From Asanoa ferruginea (GTDB lineage Bacteria; Actinomycetota; Actinomycetes; Mycobacteriales; Micromonosporaceae), in assembly GCF_003387075.1 (NCBI RefSeq), contig NZ_QUMQ01000001.1, positions 5,208,001 to 5,272,000 on the forward strand: a DNA stretch of 64,000 nt, in the 5' to 3' direction. A model generated the notes under the pieces. It made no database searches. It saw only the letters and a list, made by a program, of their open reading frames with translations, and had not been told where the DNA came from. Position numbers and translations under genes: made by a program. Shown one piece after another: positions 9,104-17,417 of this stretch (the first letter of the stretch is position 1; every line of letters starts with the position of its first letter).

Positions 9104-10014
9104 TGCGTCGACCCGCGGCGGTGGCGACGCTGCCCGAGGAACCTGGCGTCTATCGGTTCCGGGGTGCCAACGGTCGCGTCCTCTATCTCGGCCGGGCCAG
9201 CAACCTGCGCCGCCGGGTCGCCTCCTACTGGGGCACCCTCGCCGACCGCCGGCACCTCAGGAAGATGGTGCCGGCCGTCGAGCGGATCGAGGCGATCGTC
9301 TGCGCCTCGGAACACGAGGCGGCCTGGGCCGAGCGCAACCTCCTGGAGCGGTCGCTGCCACGCTGGAACCGCACTAGAGGCGGCCAAGAGTCGCCGGTCT
9401 ACCTCCTGCTCGACACGTCAGCCGCGGCTCCCGGCCTCACCTTGACGCACGAGCCCGGTGCGCGGGCCGGTGTCAGGTTGTTCGGGCCCTACCTCGGCGG
9501 CAACAAACTCCGCTTGGCGGTGTCGGCGCTGCACCGCGTGTATCCGCTCCACTACGCGGGCACCGGGCTCACCGGCTCCGGGCGGGAAATGGGCCGGCTG
9601 CGCCGGGTCGACGCGGACAGCAGGGTGGAGTTGACGGCGGCCATCGTCGCCGTGCTGGAGCGTGAACCCGCGGCGGCGAGCGCGTTGGGCGACGAGTTGG
9701 CCCGGCGCCGGGACGCCGCGGCCCAGGTCGAGGCGTTCGAACTCGCCGGTCGGTTGCACGAGGAGATCGCGGCAATTGCCTGGGTTGCGGCAATTCAGCG
9801 GGCAACCACGCTGGCGGCACCGGACGTCGCGTTCTCCGGCTGGTCCGACGGGATGGAACTGCGGTTCGACATCCGCGCGGGACGGCTCGACGGTTGGCGG
9901 CAGCGCGCGGTCGCCAAGCCCGGATCGGGCGCCGCGGGGCCGCCCGGCTGGGCCGAGTTCGCCCATCGCAACGCCGCCCTGGCCGCCACACTGGCGCGGC
10001 ACCCGGTTCGCTGA
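9103..10014 (+). CDS. GIY-YIG endonuclease, UvrC N-terminal/Cho-like
   Basis: A 303-residue protein matching the N-terminal half of UvrC. The GIY-YIG nuclease is at about 15-100: GVYRFRGANGRVLYLG, then LRRRVASYW and the catalytic-Glu helix SEHEAAWAERNLLE. A UVR-like helix (AFELAGRLHEEIAAI) lies near residue 210. The RNase H-like second nuclease and helix-hairpin-helix domains of full UvrC are absent. E. coli Cho (about 295 residues) has this same short form and makes the 3' incision in UvrABC repair, so a Cho-like role is the best inference. It is the last gene of the operon, far in function from its neighbours. Confidence 0.85.
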   Translation: MRRPAAVATLPEEPGVYRFRGANGRVLYLGRASNLRRRVASYWGTLADRRHLRKMVPAVERIEAIVCASEHEAAWAERNLLERSLPRWNRTRGGQESPVYLLLDTSAAAPGLTLTHEPGARAGVRLFGPYLGGNKLRLAVSALHRVYPLHYAGTGLTGSGREMGRLRRVDADSRVELTAAIVAVLEREPAAASALGDELARRRDAAAQVEAFELAGRLHEEIAAIAWVAAIQRATTLAAPDVAFSGWSDGMELRFDIRAGRLDGWRQRAVAKPGSGAAGPPGWAEFAHRNAALAATLARHPVR

Positions 10015-10059
10015 TCTGGTTGACTGTGCAGCGGCTAGCGCACGTGGGAGGACGACGAA

Positions 10060-11301
10060 GTGGCATGGACGGGGTCCAACCTGCCCGCGGTCGGTGAATA
10101 CAACCAGACCGTCGTGCTCGACGCGATCCGCCGCCACCCCGACGGCAGCACCCGCTCGAAGCTCGCCTCCGTCACCGGCCTGAGCTCCATGACGGTCGCC
10201 AATGTCTGTCGCCGGCTGCTGGCCAGCCGCCTCATCGACGAGCACGGCACCCGGGTCAGCGGGCCCGGCAAGCCGGCAGGCATCCTGCGGCTCAACCCCG
10301 ACGGCGGCTACTCGGTCGGCGTGCACATCGACCCCGCGGTCGTCACCTACGTGCTGGTCGACCTCGCGGGGGAGGTGCGCGACCACACCCGCAGCGGCAC
10401 GCCCTCGGCGCAAGACCCGCGGTCGGTGATCGACGAGATGGCCCGCTCGATCGACGCGCTCATCACGACCTCAGGCGTCGACCGGTCCCGGGTGCTCGGC
10501 ATCGGCATCGCCACCCCCGGCCCGGTCAACATCGAAGACGGCATCGTGCTCAACCCGCCGATGTTGCCGCACTGGCACAAGGTTCCGCTGCGGGCGGCGT
10601 TGAGCGAGGCCACCGGCCTGCCGGTGGTGCTGGAGAAGGACGTGACGGCCGCGGCCGTCGCCGAACTCTGGTACGCCGAGCCATCCGACAGTCGGGATTT
10701 CGCGTTCGTCTACTACGGCACCGGTCTGGGCACCGGCATCGCGGTCGCGGGCGAGGTCGTGCGCGGGATCAGTTCCAACGCCGGCGACCCCGGCCACATG
10801 ACGGTCGACCCCAACGGGCCGGTCTGCGTCTGCGGCCGCCGGGGCTGCGTCGGCTACAGCGTCGTGCCCCGCGCGCTCGTCGAACGGGCCCAGCGCGAGG
10901 GCATCATGAGCGGCACGCTCCCGGCCGGTCCCGCCGGGATCGCCGAACTCGACGAGGCCTTCTCGCGCCTGGCGGCCATGGCCACCGGCGGTGACCAGCG
11001 CGCACACGCGGTGATCGTCGACGCGGCCCGGCAACTCGCCCGCGCGGTCGTGGTCATCGTCAACCTGCTCGACATCGAGCGCGTCATCTTCGGCGGCCCG
11101 TTCTGGTCGCGCATCGCGCCGATCGTCCTCGACGTGCTGCCCGGCGTCGTACGCGACGACCCGGCCCTGGTCCCGCCGCACGCCGTGCGGTTCACCGAGT
11201 CGGCGATCCCGGTCGACGTAGCGGCCGTCGGTGCCGCGAGCCTGGTGTTCGACAGCACGTTCTCGCCACGTGCATCAACCCTGCTTATCTCCGCGGACTA
11301 G
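10060..11301 (+). CDS. ROK-family transcriptional regulator
   Basis: A 413-residue ROK repressor. Residues 10-65 form a winged helix-turn-helix (VLDAIRRHP, SKLASVTGLSSMTVANVCRR). The ROK sugar-kinase-like domain follows, with GIATPGPVN, VLEKDVTAAAVAELW, the GTGLGTGIAV phosphate loop and the zinc motif CVCGRRGC near residue 255. The start is GTG at 10060 behind GGGAGG. It stands directly upstream of the GH38/ABC operon. Paired operator-like sites before 11449 and 19006 make it the likely regulator of the whole glycan locus, with a sugar or oligosaccharide as inducer. Confidence 0.92.
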   Translation: MAWTGSNLPAVGEYNQTVVLDAIRRHPDGSTRSKLASVTGLSSMTVANVCRRLLASRLIDEHGTRVSGPGKPAGILRLNPDGGYSVGVHIDPAVVTYVLVDLAGEVRDHTRSGTPSAQDPRSVIDEMARSIDALITTSGVDRSRVLGIGIATPGPVNIEDGIVLNPPMLPHWHKVPLRAALSEATGLPVVLEKDVTAAAVAELWYAEPSDSRDFAFVYYGTGLGTGIAVAGEVVRGISSNAGDPGHMTVDPNGPVCVCGRRGCVGYSVVPRALVERAQREGIMSGTLPAGPAGIAELDEAFSRLAAMATGGDQRAHAVIVDAARQLARAVVVIVNLLDIERVIFGGPFWSRIAPIVLDVLPGVVRDDPALVPPHAVRFTESAIPVDVAAVGAASLVFDSTFSPRASTLLISAD

Positions 11302-11351
11302 CTTCAATCCGGCGGATCGGACTCGGTCCCAGCAGGTTCACACAACGCGGT

Positions 11352-11373
11352 TACGAACTCGTTGCGTCGAGTT
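11352..11373 (+). promoter_or_regulatory. Putative ROK operator upstream of the GH38 operon
   Basis: An inverted repeat AACTCG (11356-11361) / CGAGTT (11368-11373) separated by six bases, preceded by TTAC. The same TTAC-N-AACTC-N6-TCGAG pattern recurs at 18976-18996 before the GH95 gene. It lies about 75 bases before the GH38 start. That the ROK protein at 10060 binds here is inferred from position and conservation. Confidence 0.55.
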
Positions 11374-11448
11374 TGAAAACATGATTTGCTAATTGCCGAT
11401 CTTGCCACGGCACCCCTCCGGGCCGTCATCGAAAGGCCATCGGCACCA

Positions 11449-14148
11449 ATGCAGAGCTACGCCGTCTTCGTCCCGCACTTCCACTGGGATCGCGAGTGGT
11501 ACGAGCCGTTCCAGGTCTTCCGCCACCGTCTCGTGGAAGCGCTGGACATCGTGCTGGACACCGCGGAGCGGGACCCGGAGTTCCGCTTCACCGTGGACGG
11601 GCAGACGGCCGCGATCCTCGACTACCTGGAGATCCGGCCCGAGCGACGGCCGCAGGTGCGCAAGCTCGCCGAGGAGGGCCGGCTGGCCCTGGGCCCCTGG
11701 TACATCCTGCTCGACGAGTTCCTCTGCTCCGGCGAGACGATCGTGCGTAACCTGCGGTTCGGTTGGGCCGACGCCCAGGCGCTGGGCCGGGCGATGCCGG
11801 TCGGCTACCTCCCCGACATGTTCGGCCACGTCGCGCAGATGCCGCAGATCCTCAAGCGCGCCGGCATCGCGCACGCCGCGTTGTGGCGCGGCGTGCCGGG
11901 CAGCGTCGCCGGCCACGCGTTCACCTGGGCCGCGCCGGACGGCTCCGCGGTGCGCACCGAGTTCCTCTTCGACGGTTACGACAACGGCCTCGACGTCATC
12001 CTGGTGCCCGCCGTCATCGACCGCGCGCTCGACGACTACACGCGGATGACCGCCGAGCGGTGGGGCACCGACCCGGTGCTCGCCATGGTCGGCACCGACC
12101 ACAGCGCCCCCGACCCGCGGCTCGGCGAGTGGATCAGAGCCGGTCGGGACATCCGGATCGCGACCATCGAGGAGTACGTGACCGCGCACGCCCGGGCCGA
12201 GGTCGGCGAGACCGTGCGCGGCGAACTGCGCAGCCACGTGCGCGGCAACATCCTGCCGGGCGTGCTGTCGGTGCGCGGGGAGCTCAAGCGCGCGATGGCC
12301 GCCGCCGAGCGGACCGTCGACCACGCCGAGCGCTTCCTCGCGACCTGGGGCGGCCCGGACGCGGCCGGCGAGACACCGTTCCTCGACCTGGCCTGGCGCA
12401 AGATTGTCGAGTCGTCGGCGCACGACTCGGTCGTCGGCTCCGGCACCGACGAGACGTCGGAACAGGTCGGCGCCCGGCTGGCGGAAGCCGAGCAGGCCGC
12501 CCGCGGGGTGCGTGACGGTGCCCTCGACCGCCGCGCGGCCGTCGTACCCTCGAATGCTCATCTGGTCGCGAACCCGCTGCCCTACGACCGGACGGCCGTC
12601 GTCGAGGTCGCGGCCGAACTCGCCGCCGACAGCTACGCGGCGCGAACCGGGGACGGGACGCTGCTGGCCGCCCAACCGGTCGCCGCCGCGCCGACCGTGC
12701 TCGGCGACGAGACCGTGCCAGCCGGGGAACTCGACCGGGTGCTGCGCCGGATCCACCGCCGCGAGCTGTTCGGCAAGCTGATCGACCGTTACACGCTCGA
12801 CAACGGCCTGCTGGAGTTCCACCTGGCCGACGTACCCACGACGCCTGATTTCGATCTGATCGCGCTGCGGGCCGAAGTCGCCGAGGCCGCGCGACAGCAC
12901 CCCGGGCCGTGGCAGGTCCGCACGCTCGCGGCGCCGGTCGTCACGGTCGCCGTGGCCGTGCCGACGCCGGCGTCCGGGTCGACGGCGATCCGCGTCGTGT
13001 CGGGAACCGCCCCGCAGAACGGCGCCGTCCGGGTCGACCGGAGCACCCTCGCCAACGGCCGGATCACCGTGACGGTCGAGCCCGACGGCACGCTCGAACT
13101 CGTCGGGGAGGACGGCACGCGGCTGACCGGCGTGGGCCGGCTCGTCGACGGCGGTGACCGCGGCGACACCTACAACTACGGGCCGCCGCGGCACGACGTG
13201 CTGGTGGAGAAGCCGACCCGGGTCACCGTCGAGGTGCTCGAGCAGGGGCCGGTGCGCGGCGGCATCCGGGTGCGGCGCGACTACGACTGGCCGGCCGCGC
13301 TCGCCGGCGACGTCGACCGCCGCTCGCCCGACACCCGCCCGGTCACCGTCGAGACGCTGGTGCGGTTGCACGCCGGCGAGCCGTTCGCCCGGGTCACCAC
13401 GAGCTTCGTCAACCCGGCCGCCGACCACCGGCTGCGCTTCCATATCCCGCTCCCGGAACCGGTCACCGGCTCCGCCGCCGAGGGCCAGTTCGCGGTCACC
13501 GAGCGCGGGCTGACCAGCGAGGGCGGCTGGGGTGAGTTCCCGCTGCCGACCTTCCCGGCGTCGAGCTTCGTGACCGCCGGCCCGGCGACGGTGCTGCTCG
13601 AACACACCACGGAGTACGAAGTCGTCGCCGACGAGCTGGCGGTGACCCTGCTGCGGGCCGTCGGTGCGATCAGCGTCAACCTGCATCCGTTGCGCGACGA
13701 GCCCGCCGCACAGCACCTGCCCGCACCGGGAGCGCAGTCGCTCGGCCGCGAGGTGGCCGTGCGGCTCGCGATCCTGCCGTCGGCGCACGCCTGGCGGGGG
13801 GCTGGGGCGGTGCGCGCGGCGGAGCTGTTCCGCAACGACGCCTCGGTCCGGCGCGGCACCGCACCGGCATCGACGCCACTGCCGGTCGCCGACGCAGGGG
13901 TGCGGGTCACCGGCGCCGATGTCGCGGTCTCGGCCGTGCGCCCGGTCGACGGCGGAACCGAGATCCGGCTCGTCGCGATGGCCCCCGAGCCGGTGCGCGC
14001 CGTGCTCAGCGGGGCGTTCCAGTCGGTCGCGACAACCAACCTGCTCGGCGAGGGCGAGGGCGACCCGGTGGACCGCGCCGTGGCGGCGGGCGAGGTGGCA
14101 CTGGAGCTGAGTCCGTGGGAGATCCGCACATTGCGCCTCGAGCGCTGA
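11449..14148 (+). CDS. GH38-family alpha-mannosidase
   Basis: An 899-residue cytoplasmic glycoside hydrolase of family 38. The zinc-binding segment PHFHWDREW (H10, H12, D14) opens the protein and GYLPDMFGH at 119-127 carries the catalytic nucleophile Asp123. GLDVILVP and HDSVVGSGTDET are further family regions, and the C-terminal half is the beta-sandwich found in GH38. No signal peptide. I chose ATG 11449 (ribosome site GAAAGG) over a TTG at 11386, because homology starts right after it. First gene of an operon with a sugar ABC importer, so it trims imported mannose-containing oligosaccharides. Confidence 0.92.
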   Translation: MQSYAVFVPHFHWDREWYEPFQVFRHRLVEALDIVLDTAERDPEFRFTVDGQTAAILDYLEIRPERRPQVRKLAEEGRLALGPWYILLDEFLCSGETIVRNLRFGWADAQALGRAMPVGYLPDMFGHVAQMPQILKRAGIAHAALWRGVPGSVAGHAFTWAAPDGSAVRTEFLFDGYDNGLDVILVPAVIDRALDDYTRMTAERWGTDPVLAMVGTDHSAPDPRLGEWIRAGRDIRIATIEEYVTAHARAEVGETVRGELRSHVRGNILPGVLSVRGELKRAMAAAERTVDHAERFLATWGGPDAAGETPFLDLAWRKIVESSAHDSVVGSGTDETSEQVGARLAEAEQAARGVRDGALDRRAAVVPSNAHLVANPLPYDRTAVVEVAAELAADSYAARTGDGTLLAAQPVAAAPTVLGDETVPAGELDRVLRRIHRRELFGKLIDRYTLDNGLLEFHLADVPTTPDFDLIALRAEVAEAARQHPGPWQVRTLAAPVVTVAVAVPTPASGSTAIRVVSGTAPQNGAVRVDRSTLANGRITVTVEPDGTLELVGEDGTRLTGVGRLVDGGDRGDTYNYGPPRHDVLVEKPTRVTVEVLEQGPVRGGIRVRRDYDWPAALAGDVDRRSPDTRPVTVETLVRLHAGEPFARVTTSFVNPAADHRLRFHIPLPEPVTGSAAEGQFAVTERGLTSEGGWGEFPLPTFPASSFVTAGPATVLLEHTTEYEVVADELAVTLLRAVGAISVNLHPLRDEPAAQHLPAPGAQSLGREVAVRLAILPSAHAWRGAGAVRAAELFRNDASVRRGTAPASTPLPVADAGVRVTGADVAVSAVRPVDGGTEIRLVAMAPEPVRAVLSGAFQSVATTNLLGEGEGDPVDRAVAAGEVALELSPWEIRTLRLER

Positions 14149-14167
14149 ACTAGTCGGTGAGGCAGCA

Positions 14168-15082
14168 ATGACGACAACCAGCACAGCCCGGCGCCGCCGG
14201 CCGATGCTCCGCGAGCGCAGACGCGAGACGTGGTACGCCATCGCGTTCGTGCTGCCCGCCGCGATCGGCTTCGTCGCCTTCTACCTCGTGCCCGCGGTTC
14301 GGGGTGTCTGGCTCAGCTTCACGAACTACGACCTGTTCTCGCCGGGCGAGTTCGTCGGCGGCGAGAACTACGCGAAGATCGTCGACGACCACGTCTTCTG
14401 GAACGCCCTGCTGGTCACACTCGAATACGTCGTCGTCAACATCGGGCTCCAGACGGCGGTGGCGTTGCTGCTGGCGGCGCTGATGCAACGGCTGGCCCGG
14501 TCGCTGGTGATCCGCGGCATCCTGCTGGTGCCCTACATGGTCTCCGGCGTCGTGGTCGCCCTGCTGTGGCAGTGGTTGCTCGACTACCAGATCGGCATCG
14601 TCAACAACGCGCTCGACTTCATCGGCCTGCCGCGGCAGTCGTTCTTCGGCGACCCGGCGTTGGCCATCTTCACGGTCGCGTTCATCAACGTGTGGAAGAG
14701 CATGGGCTACACGGCGCTGTTGCTCTTCGCCGGGCTACAGGCCATTCCCAAGGATGTGTACGAGGCCGCGGCCATCGACGGCGCCTCGGAGGTGAAGGCC
14801 TTCTGGCGGGTCAGCCTTCCGCTGCTGCGACCCGTACTCGCGCTGGTGTTGATCATTTCTTTGATCGGGTCGTTCCAGATCTTCGACACGATCGCGGTGA
14901 CCACCAAGGGCGGGCCGGTCAACGCGACCCGGGTCATCTACTACTACATCTACGACCTGGCCTTCAACCGATACGACTTCGGTTATGCCTCGGCGATCGC
15001 GCTGGTGCTCTTCGTGATCCTGATCGGGATCACGCTCATCCAGCTCCGCCTCACCCGCGCCAACAAGTCTGACCTCGCGTGA
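14168..15082 (+). CDS. Carbohydrate ABC transporter permease (MalF/UgpA type)
   Basis: A 304-residue inner-membrane permease of the CUT1 class. Six membrane spans begin with AIAFVLPAAIGFVAFYLVPA. The EAA loop that contacts the ATPase reads YEAAAIDGASEVKAFWRVSLP. It lies 19 bases after the GH38 gene and is followed by the partner permease. No ATPase gene is present in the cluster; actinomycete CUT1 importers often share a common MsiK-type ATPase encoded elsewhere. Confidence 0.93.
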   Translation: MTTTSTARRRRPMLRERRRETWYAIAFVLPAAIGFVAFYLVPAVRGVWLSFTNYDLFSPGEFVGGENYAKIVDDHVFWNALLVTLEYVVVNIGLQTAVALLLAALMQRLARSLVIRGILLVPYMVSGVVVALLWQWLLDYQIGIVNNALDFIGLPRQSFFGDPALAIFTVAFINVWKSMGYTALLLFAGLQAIPKDVYEAAAIDGASEVKAFWRVSLPLLRPVLALVLIISLIGSFQIFDTIAVTTKGGPVNATRVIYYYIYDLAFNRYDFGYASAIALVLFVILIGITLIQLRLTRANKSDLA

Positions 15083-15099
15083 GCCGGCTGGAGAACAGA

Positions 15100-15993
15100 A
15101 TGACAACCACCGCCACCCGGCGGATCCCGGTCGGCCGGATCATCGCCTGGATCGTCGTCGGATTCTTCTTACTGGCCACGCTGTTCCCGTTCTACTGGAT
15201 GCTGCGCACCTCGTTCTCCACGAACGGCGCGCTGCCCAGCCATTCCAACAGCCTGCTGCCGGCCGACACGACCGTCGACGCCTACCGCAGGGTGCTGGGC
15301 CTCTCCAGCGTCAGCGAGTCGTTGGCGAAGGGCGGCTCCACCGCGTCGGTCAACTTCTGGCTCTATCTGCGCAACTCGTTCGTCGTCGCGATCTCCACAA
15401 CGGTGGTGCAGACCATCTTCTCTGCCCTCGCGGCGTACGCGTTCGCGCGGATGCGCTGGCCCGGCCGCAACGTGGTGTTCACCATCTTCCTCTTCGCGCT
15501 GATGGTGCCGCCGATCTTCACGACCCTGCCGAACTTCGTGCTCATCCGGGATCTGGGCCTGCTCAACACGTTCCTCGGCATCGTGCTGCCCAACCTGCTG
15601 ATGTCACCGTTCGCGGTCTTCTTCCTGCGGCAGTTCTTCCTCAACATCAGCAACGAGGTCGAAGAGGCCGCGCGGCTCGACGGCGCCGGGCATCTGCGCA
15701 TCTTCTTCCGCATCATCGTGCCGATGAGCGCGGCCCCGATCACCACCCTGGCGATCCTGACGTACGTCGCCTCGTGGAACGACTACTTCTGGCCGTTGCT
15801 CGTCGGCCAGGACGAGAACGTCCGGGTGCTCACCGTCGCACTCGGCATTTTCAAGGCACAGACGCCCAACGGCGGGCCGGACTGGGCCGGACTCATGGCG
15901 GCGACCGTCATCGCGGCGCTCCCGGTCATCGTGCTCTTCTCCCTCCTCGGCAAACGGGTCATCAACTCGATCCAGTTCTCCGGGGTCAAGTAG
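15100..15993 (+). CDS. Carbohydrate ABC transporter permease (MalG/UgpE type)
   Basis: A 297-residue second permease of the same importer. It has an N-terminal span (IIAWIVVGFFLLATLFPFYW), six spans overall and the EAA loop EEAARLDGAGHLRIFFRIIVP. I prefer ATG 15100, which has a GGAG site 6 bases upstream; a GTG at 15079 overlapping the previous stop is the alternative. It would form a heterodimer with the 14168 product and receive sugar from the lipoprotein encoded next. Confidence 0.93.
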   Translation: MTTTATRRIPVGRIIAWIVVGFFLLATLFPFYWMLRTSFSTNGALPSHSNSLLPADTTVDAYRRVLGLSSVSESLAKGGSTASVNFWLYLRNSFVVAISTTVVQTIFSALAAYAFARMRWPGRNVVFTIFLFALMVPPIFTTLPNFVLIRDLGLLNTFLGIVLPNLLMSPFAVFFLRQFFLNISNEVEEAARLDGAGHLRIFFRIIVPMSAAPITTLAILTYVASWNDYFWPLLVGQDENVRVLTVALGIFKAQTPNGGPDWAGLMAATVIAALPVIVLFSLLGKRVINSIQFSGVK

Positions 15994-16034
15994 CGACTTT
16001 TTCTCTCACCCCTACAGTGAAAGGAACCACGCAC

Positions 16035-17378
16035 GTGAAGTTGCGTAAAACTGCCGTCATCGCGGCGGCGGCGCTGGCCACGGCGAGCCTGCTCGCGGCC
16101 TGCGGCTCCTCGGACTCGGACTCCGGTTCCGGTTCCGGTTCCGGCTCTGGCGAGAAGGTCAACCTGAGCTACTGGCTCTGGGACGCCAACCAGCAGCCTG
16201 GTTACCAGAAGTGCGCCGACGCGTTCACGGCCGCCAACCCCAACATCAGCGTCACGGTCAAGCAGTTCGGCTGGGACGACTACTGGAGCGGCATCACCAC
16301 CGGTCTGGTCAGCGGCACGGCCCCCGACGTGTTCACCGACCACGCCTCCTACTTCCCGACCTTCGTCGAGAAGCACCAGATCCTGCCGATCGACGACCAG
16401 CAGGTCGACGTCTCCGCCTACCAGAAGGGCCTTCCCGAGCTCTGGGTCGGCACCGACGGCAAGCGTTACGGCCTCCCGAAGGACAACGGTCTCGTCGGCC
16501 TCTACGTCAACAGCGGGTTGCTTTCGAAGGCTGGCAAGACTGACGCGGACCTGGGCGACCTGACCTGGAACCCGACCGACGGCGGCAGCTTCGAGAAGCT
16601 CATCGCCCACCTGACGGTCGACAAGGCCGGCAAGCGCGGCGACGAGGCCGGTTTCGACAAGAACAAGGTCGACGTGTACGGCCTGGGCCTCAACGGTGCC
16701 GGCGACGGCGCGGGTGAGTCGATCTGGGCGCAGTACGCGCTGTCGAACGGCTGGACCTACTACTCCGGCGACACGTCGAAGCCGCACTTCAACTACGACG
16801 ACCCGAAGTTCCTCGACACCATGAAGTGGTTCAAGGGCCTGTCCGACAAGGGCTTCATGCCCTCGCTCAAGATCGCAACGAGCGGCGTCGGCATGCAGCA
16901 GACCTACGGCGCCGGCAAGTACGCGATGACCACCGACGGTGTCTGGAGCGCCCAGTCCTACGCCGAGCTCAAGGACGTCAAGACCACCATCGCGGCGCTG
17001 CCGACCGGCCCGGCCGGCCGCCAGTCGACGGCCAACAGCCTCGGTGACGCCGTGACGGCCACGACGAAGCACCCGGCCGAGGCCAAGAAGCTGCTCGTCT
17101 TCCTCGGTGGCAAGGACTGCCAGTCGATCATCGGCCAGGCCGGTGTGGTGCTGCCGGCGATGACCAGCGCGCTGGAAGACGCCAAGGCCACCTTCCAGAA
17201 GAACGGCATCGACATCGCGCCGTTCCTCGCGCCGACCACCCACACCGAGCCGGTCGTGCCGCAGTGGGCCGACGCCATGGCGATCTTCCAGCCCGCCATG
17301 CAGGCCTACCTCAACGGCCAGGGCGACGTGAACGCGTTCGTCGGTGTGAACGACCAGATCAACAAGCTCTACCAGTAG
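16035..17378 (+). CDS. Sugar-binding lipoprotein of ABC transporter
   Basis: A 447-residue family-1 (MalE-like) solute-binding lipoprotein. The signal peptide ends in a lipobox SLLAACGSS, so Cys about residue 24 is lipidated. A Ser/Gly-rich linker follows, encoded by a hexanucleotide repeat, then the mature domain begins VNLSYWLWD. Motifs typical of CUT1 binding proteins include TAPDVFTDHASYF and QTYGAGKYAMTTDGVW. The start is GTG at 16035 behind AAAGGAACC. It ends 39 bases before the convergent GH110 gene, with a strong terminator between them. Confidence 0.94.
   Translation: MKLRKTAVIAAAALATASLLAACGSSDSDSGSGSGSGSGEKVNLSYWLWDANQQPGYQKCADAFTAANPNISVTVKQFGWDDYWSGITTGLVSGTAPDVFTDHASYFPTFVEKHQILPIDDQQVDVSAYQKGLPELWVGTDGKRYGLPKDNGLVGLYVNSGLLSKAGKTDADLGDLTWNPTDGGSFEKLIAHLTVDKAGKRGDEAGFDKNKVDVYGLGLNGAGDGAGESIWAQYALSNGWTYYSGDTSKPHFNYDDPKFLDTMKWFKGLSDKGFMPSLKIATSGVGMQQTYGAGKYAMTTDGVWSAQSYAELKDVKTTIAALPTGPAGRQSTANSLGDAVTATTKHPAEAKKLLVFLGGKDCQSIIGQAGVVLPAMTSALEDAKATFQKNGIDIAPFLAPTTHTEPVVPQWADAMAIFQPAMQAYLNGQGDVNAFVGVNDQINKLYQ
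16122..16145 (+). repeat. TCCGGT hexanucleotide repeat in lipoprotein linker
   Basis: Three exact TCCGGT units (16122-16139) and one TCCGGC unit encode alternating Ser-Gly in the flexible linker that separates the lipid anchor from the sugar-binding domain. It is in frame, so changes in copy number would only alter tether length. Confidence 0.6.
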
Positions 17379-17387
17379 GTGTGCTTT

Positions 17388-17413
17388 GGGGCGAGGCCGT
17401 TGTGCCTCGCCCC
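17388..17413. terminator. Bidirectional transcription terminator
   Basis: A perfect 10-bp stem GGGGCGAGGC / GCCTCGCCCC with a 6-base loop, followed by TTT on the plus strand and by AAAG-flanked sequence on the other. It sits between the convergent sugar-binding lipoprotein gene and the GH110-like gene and should end both transcripts. Confidence 0.8.
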
Positions 17414-17417
17414 TTTG

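Noticed and set aside
11389-14241. A 950-codon open frame antisense to the GH38 gene.
   Set aside because: Same reason: Arg/Asp/Val-rich shadow of a clearly conserved gene with no domain of its own.
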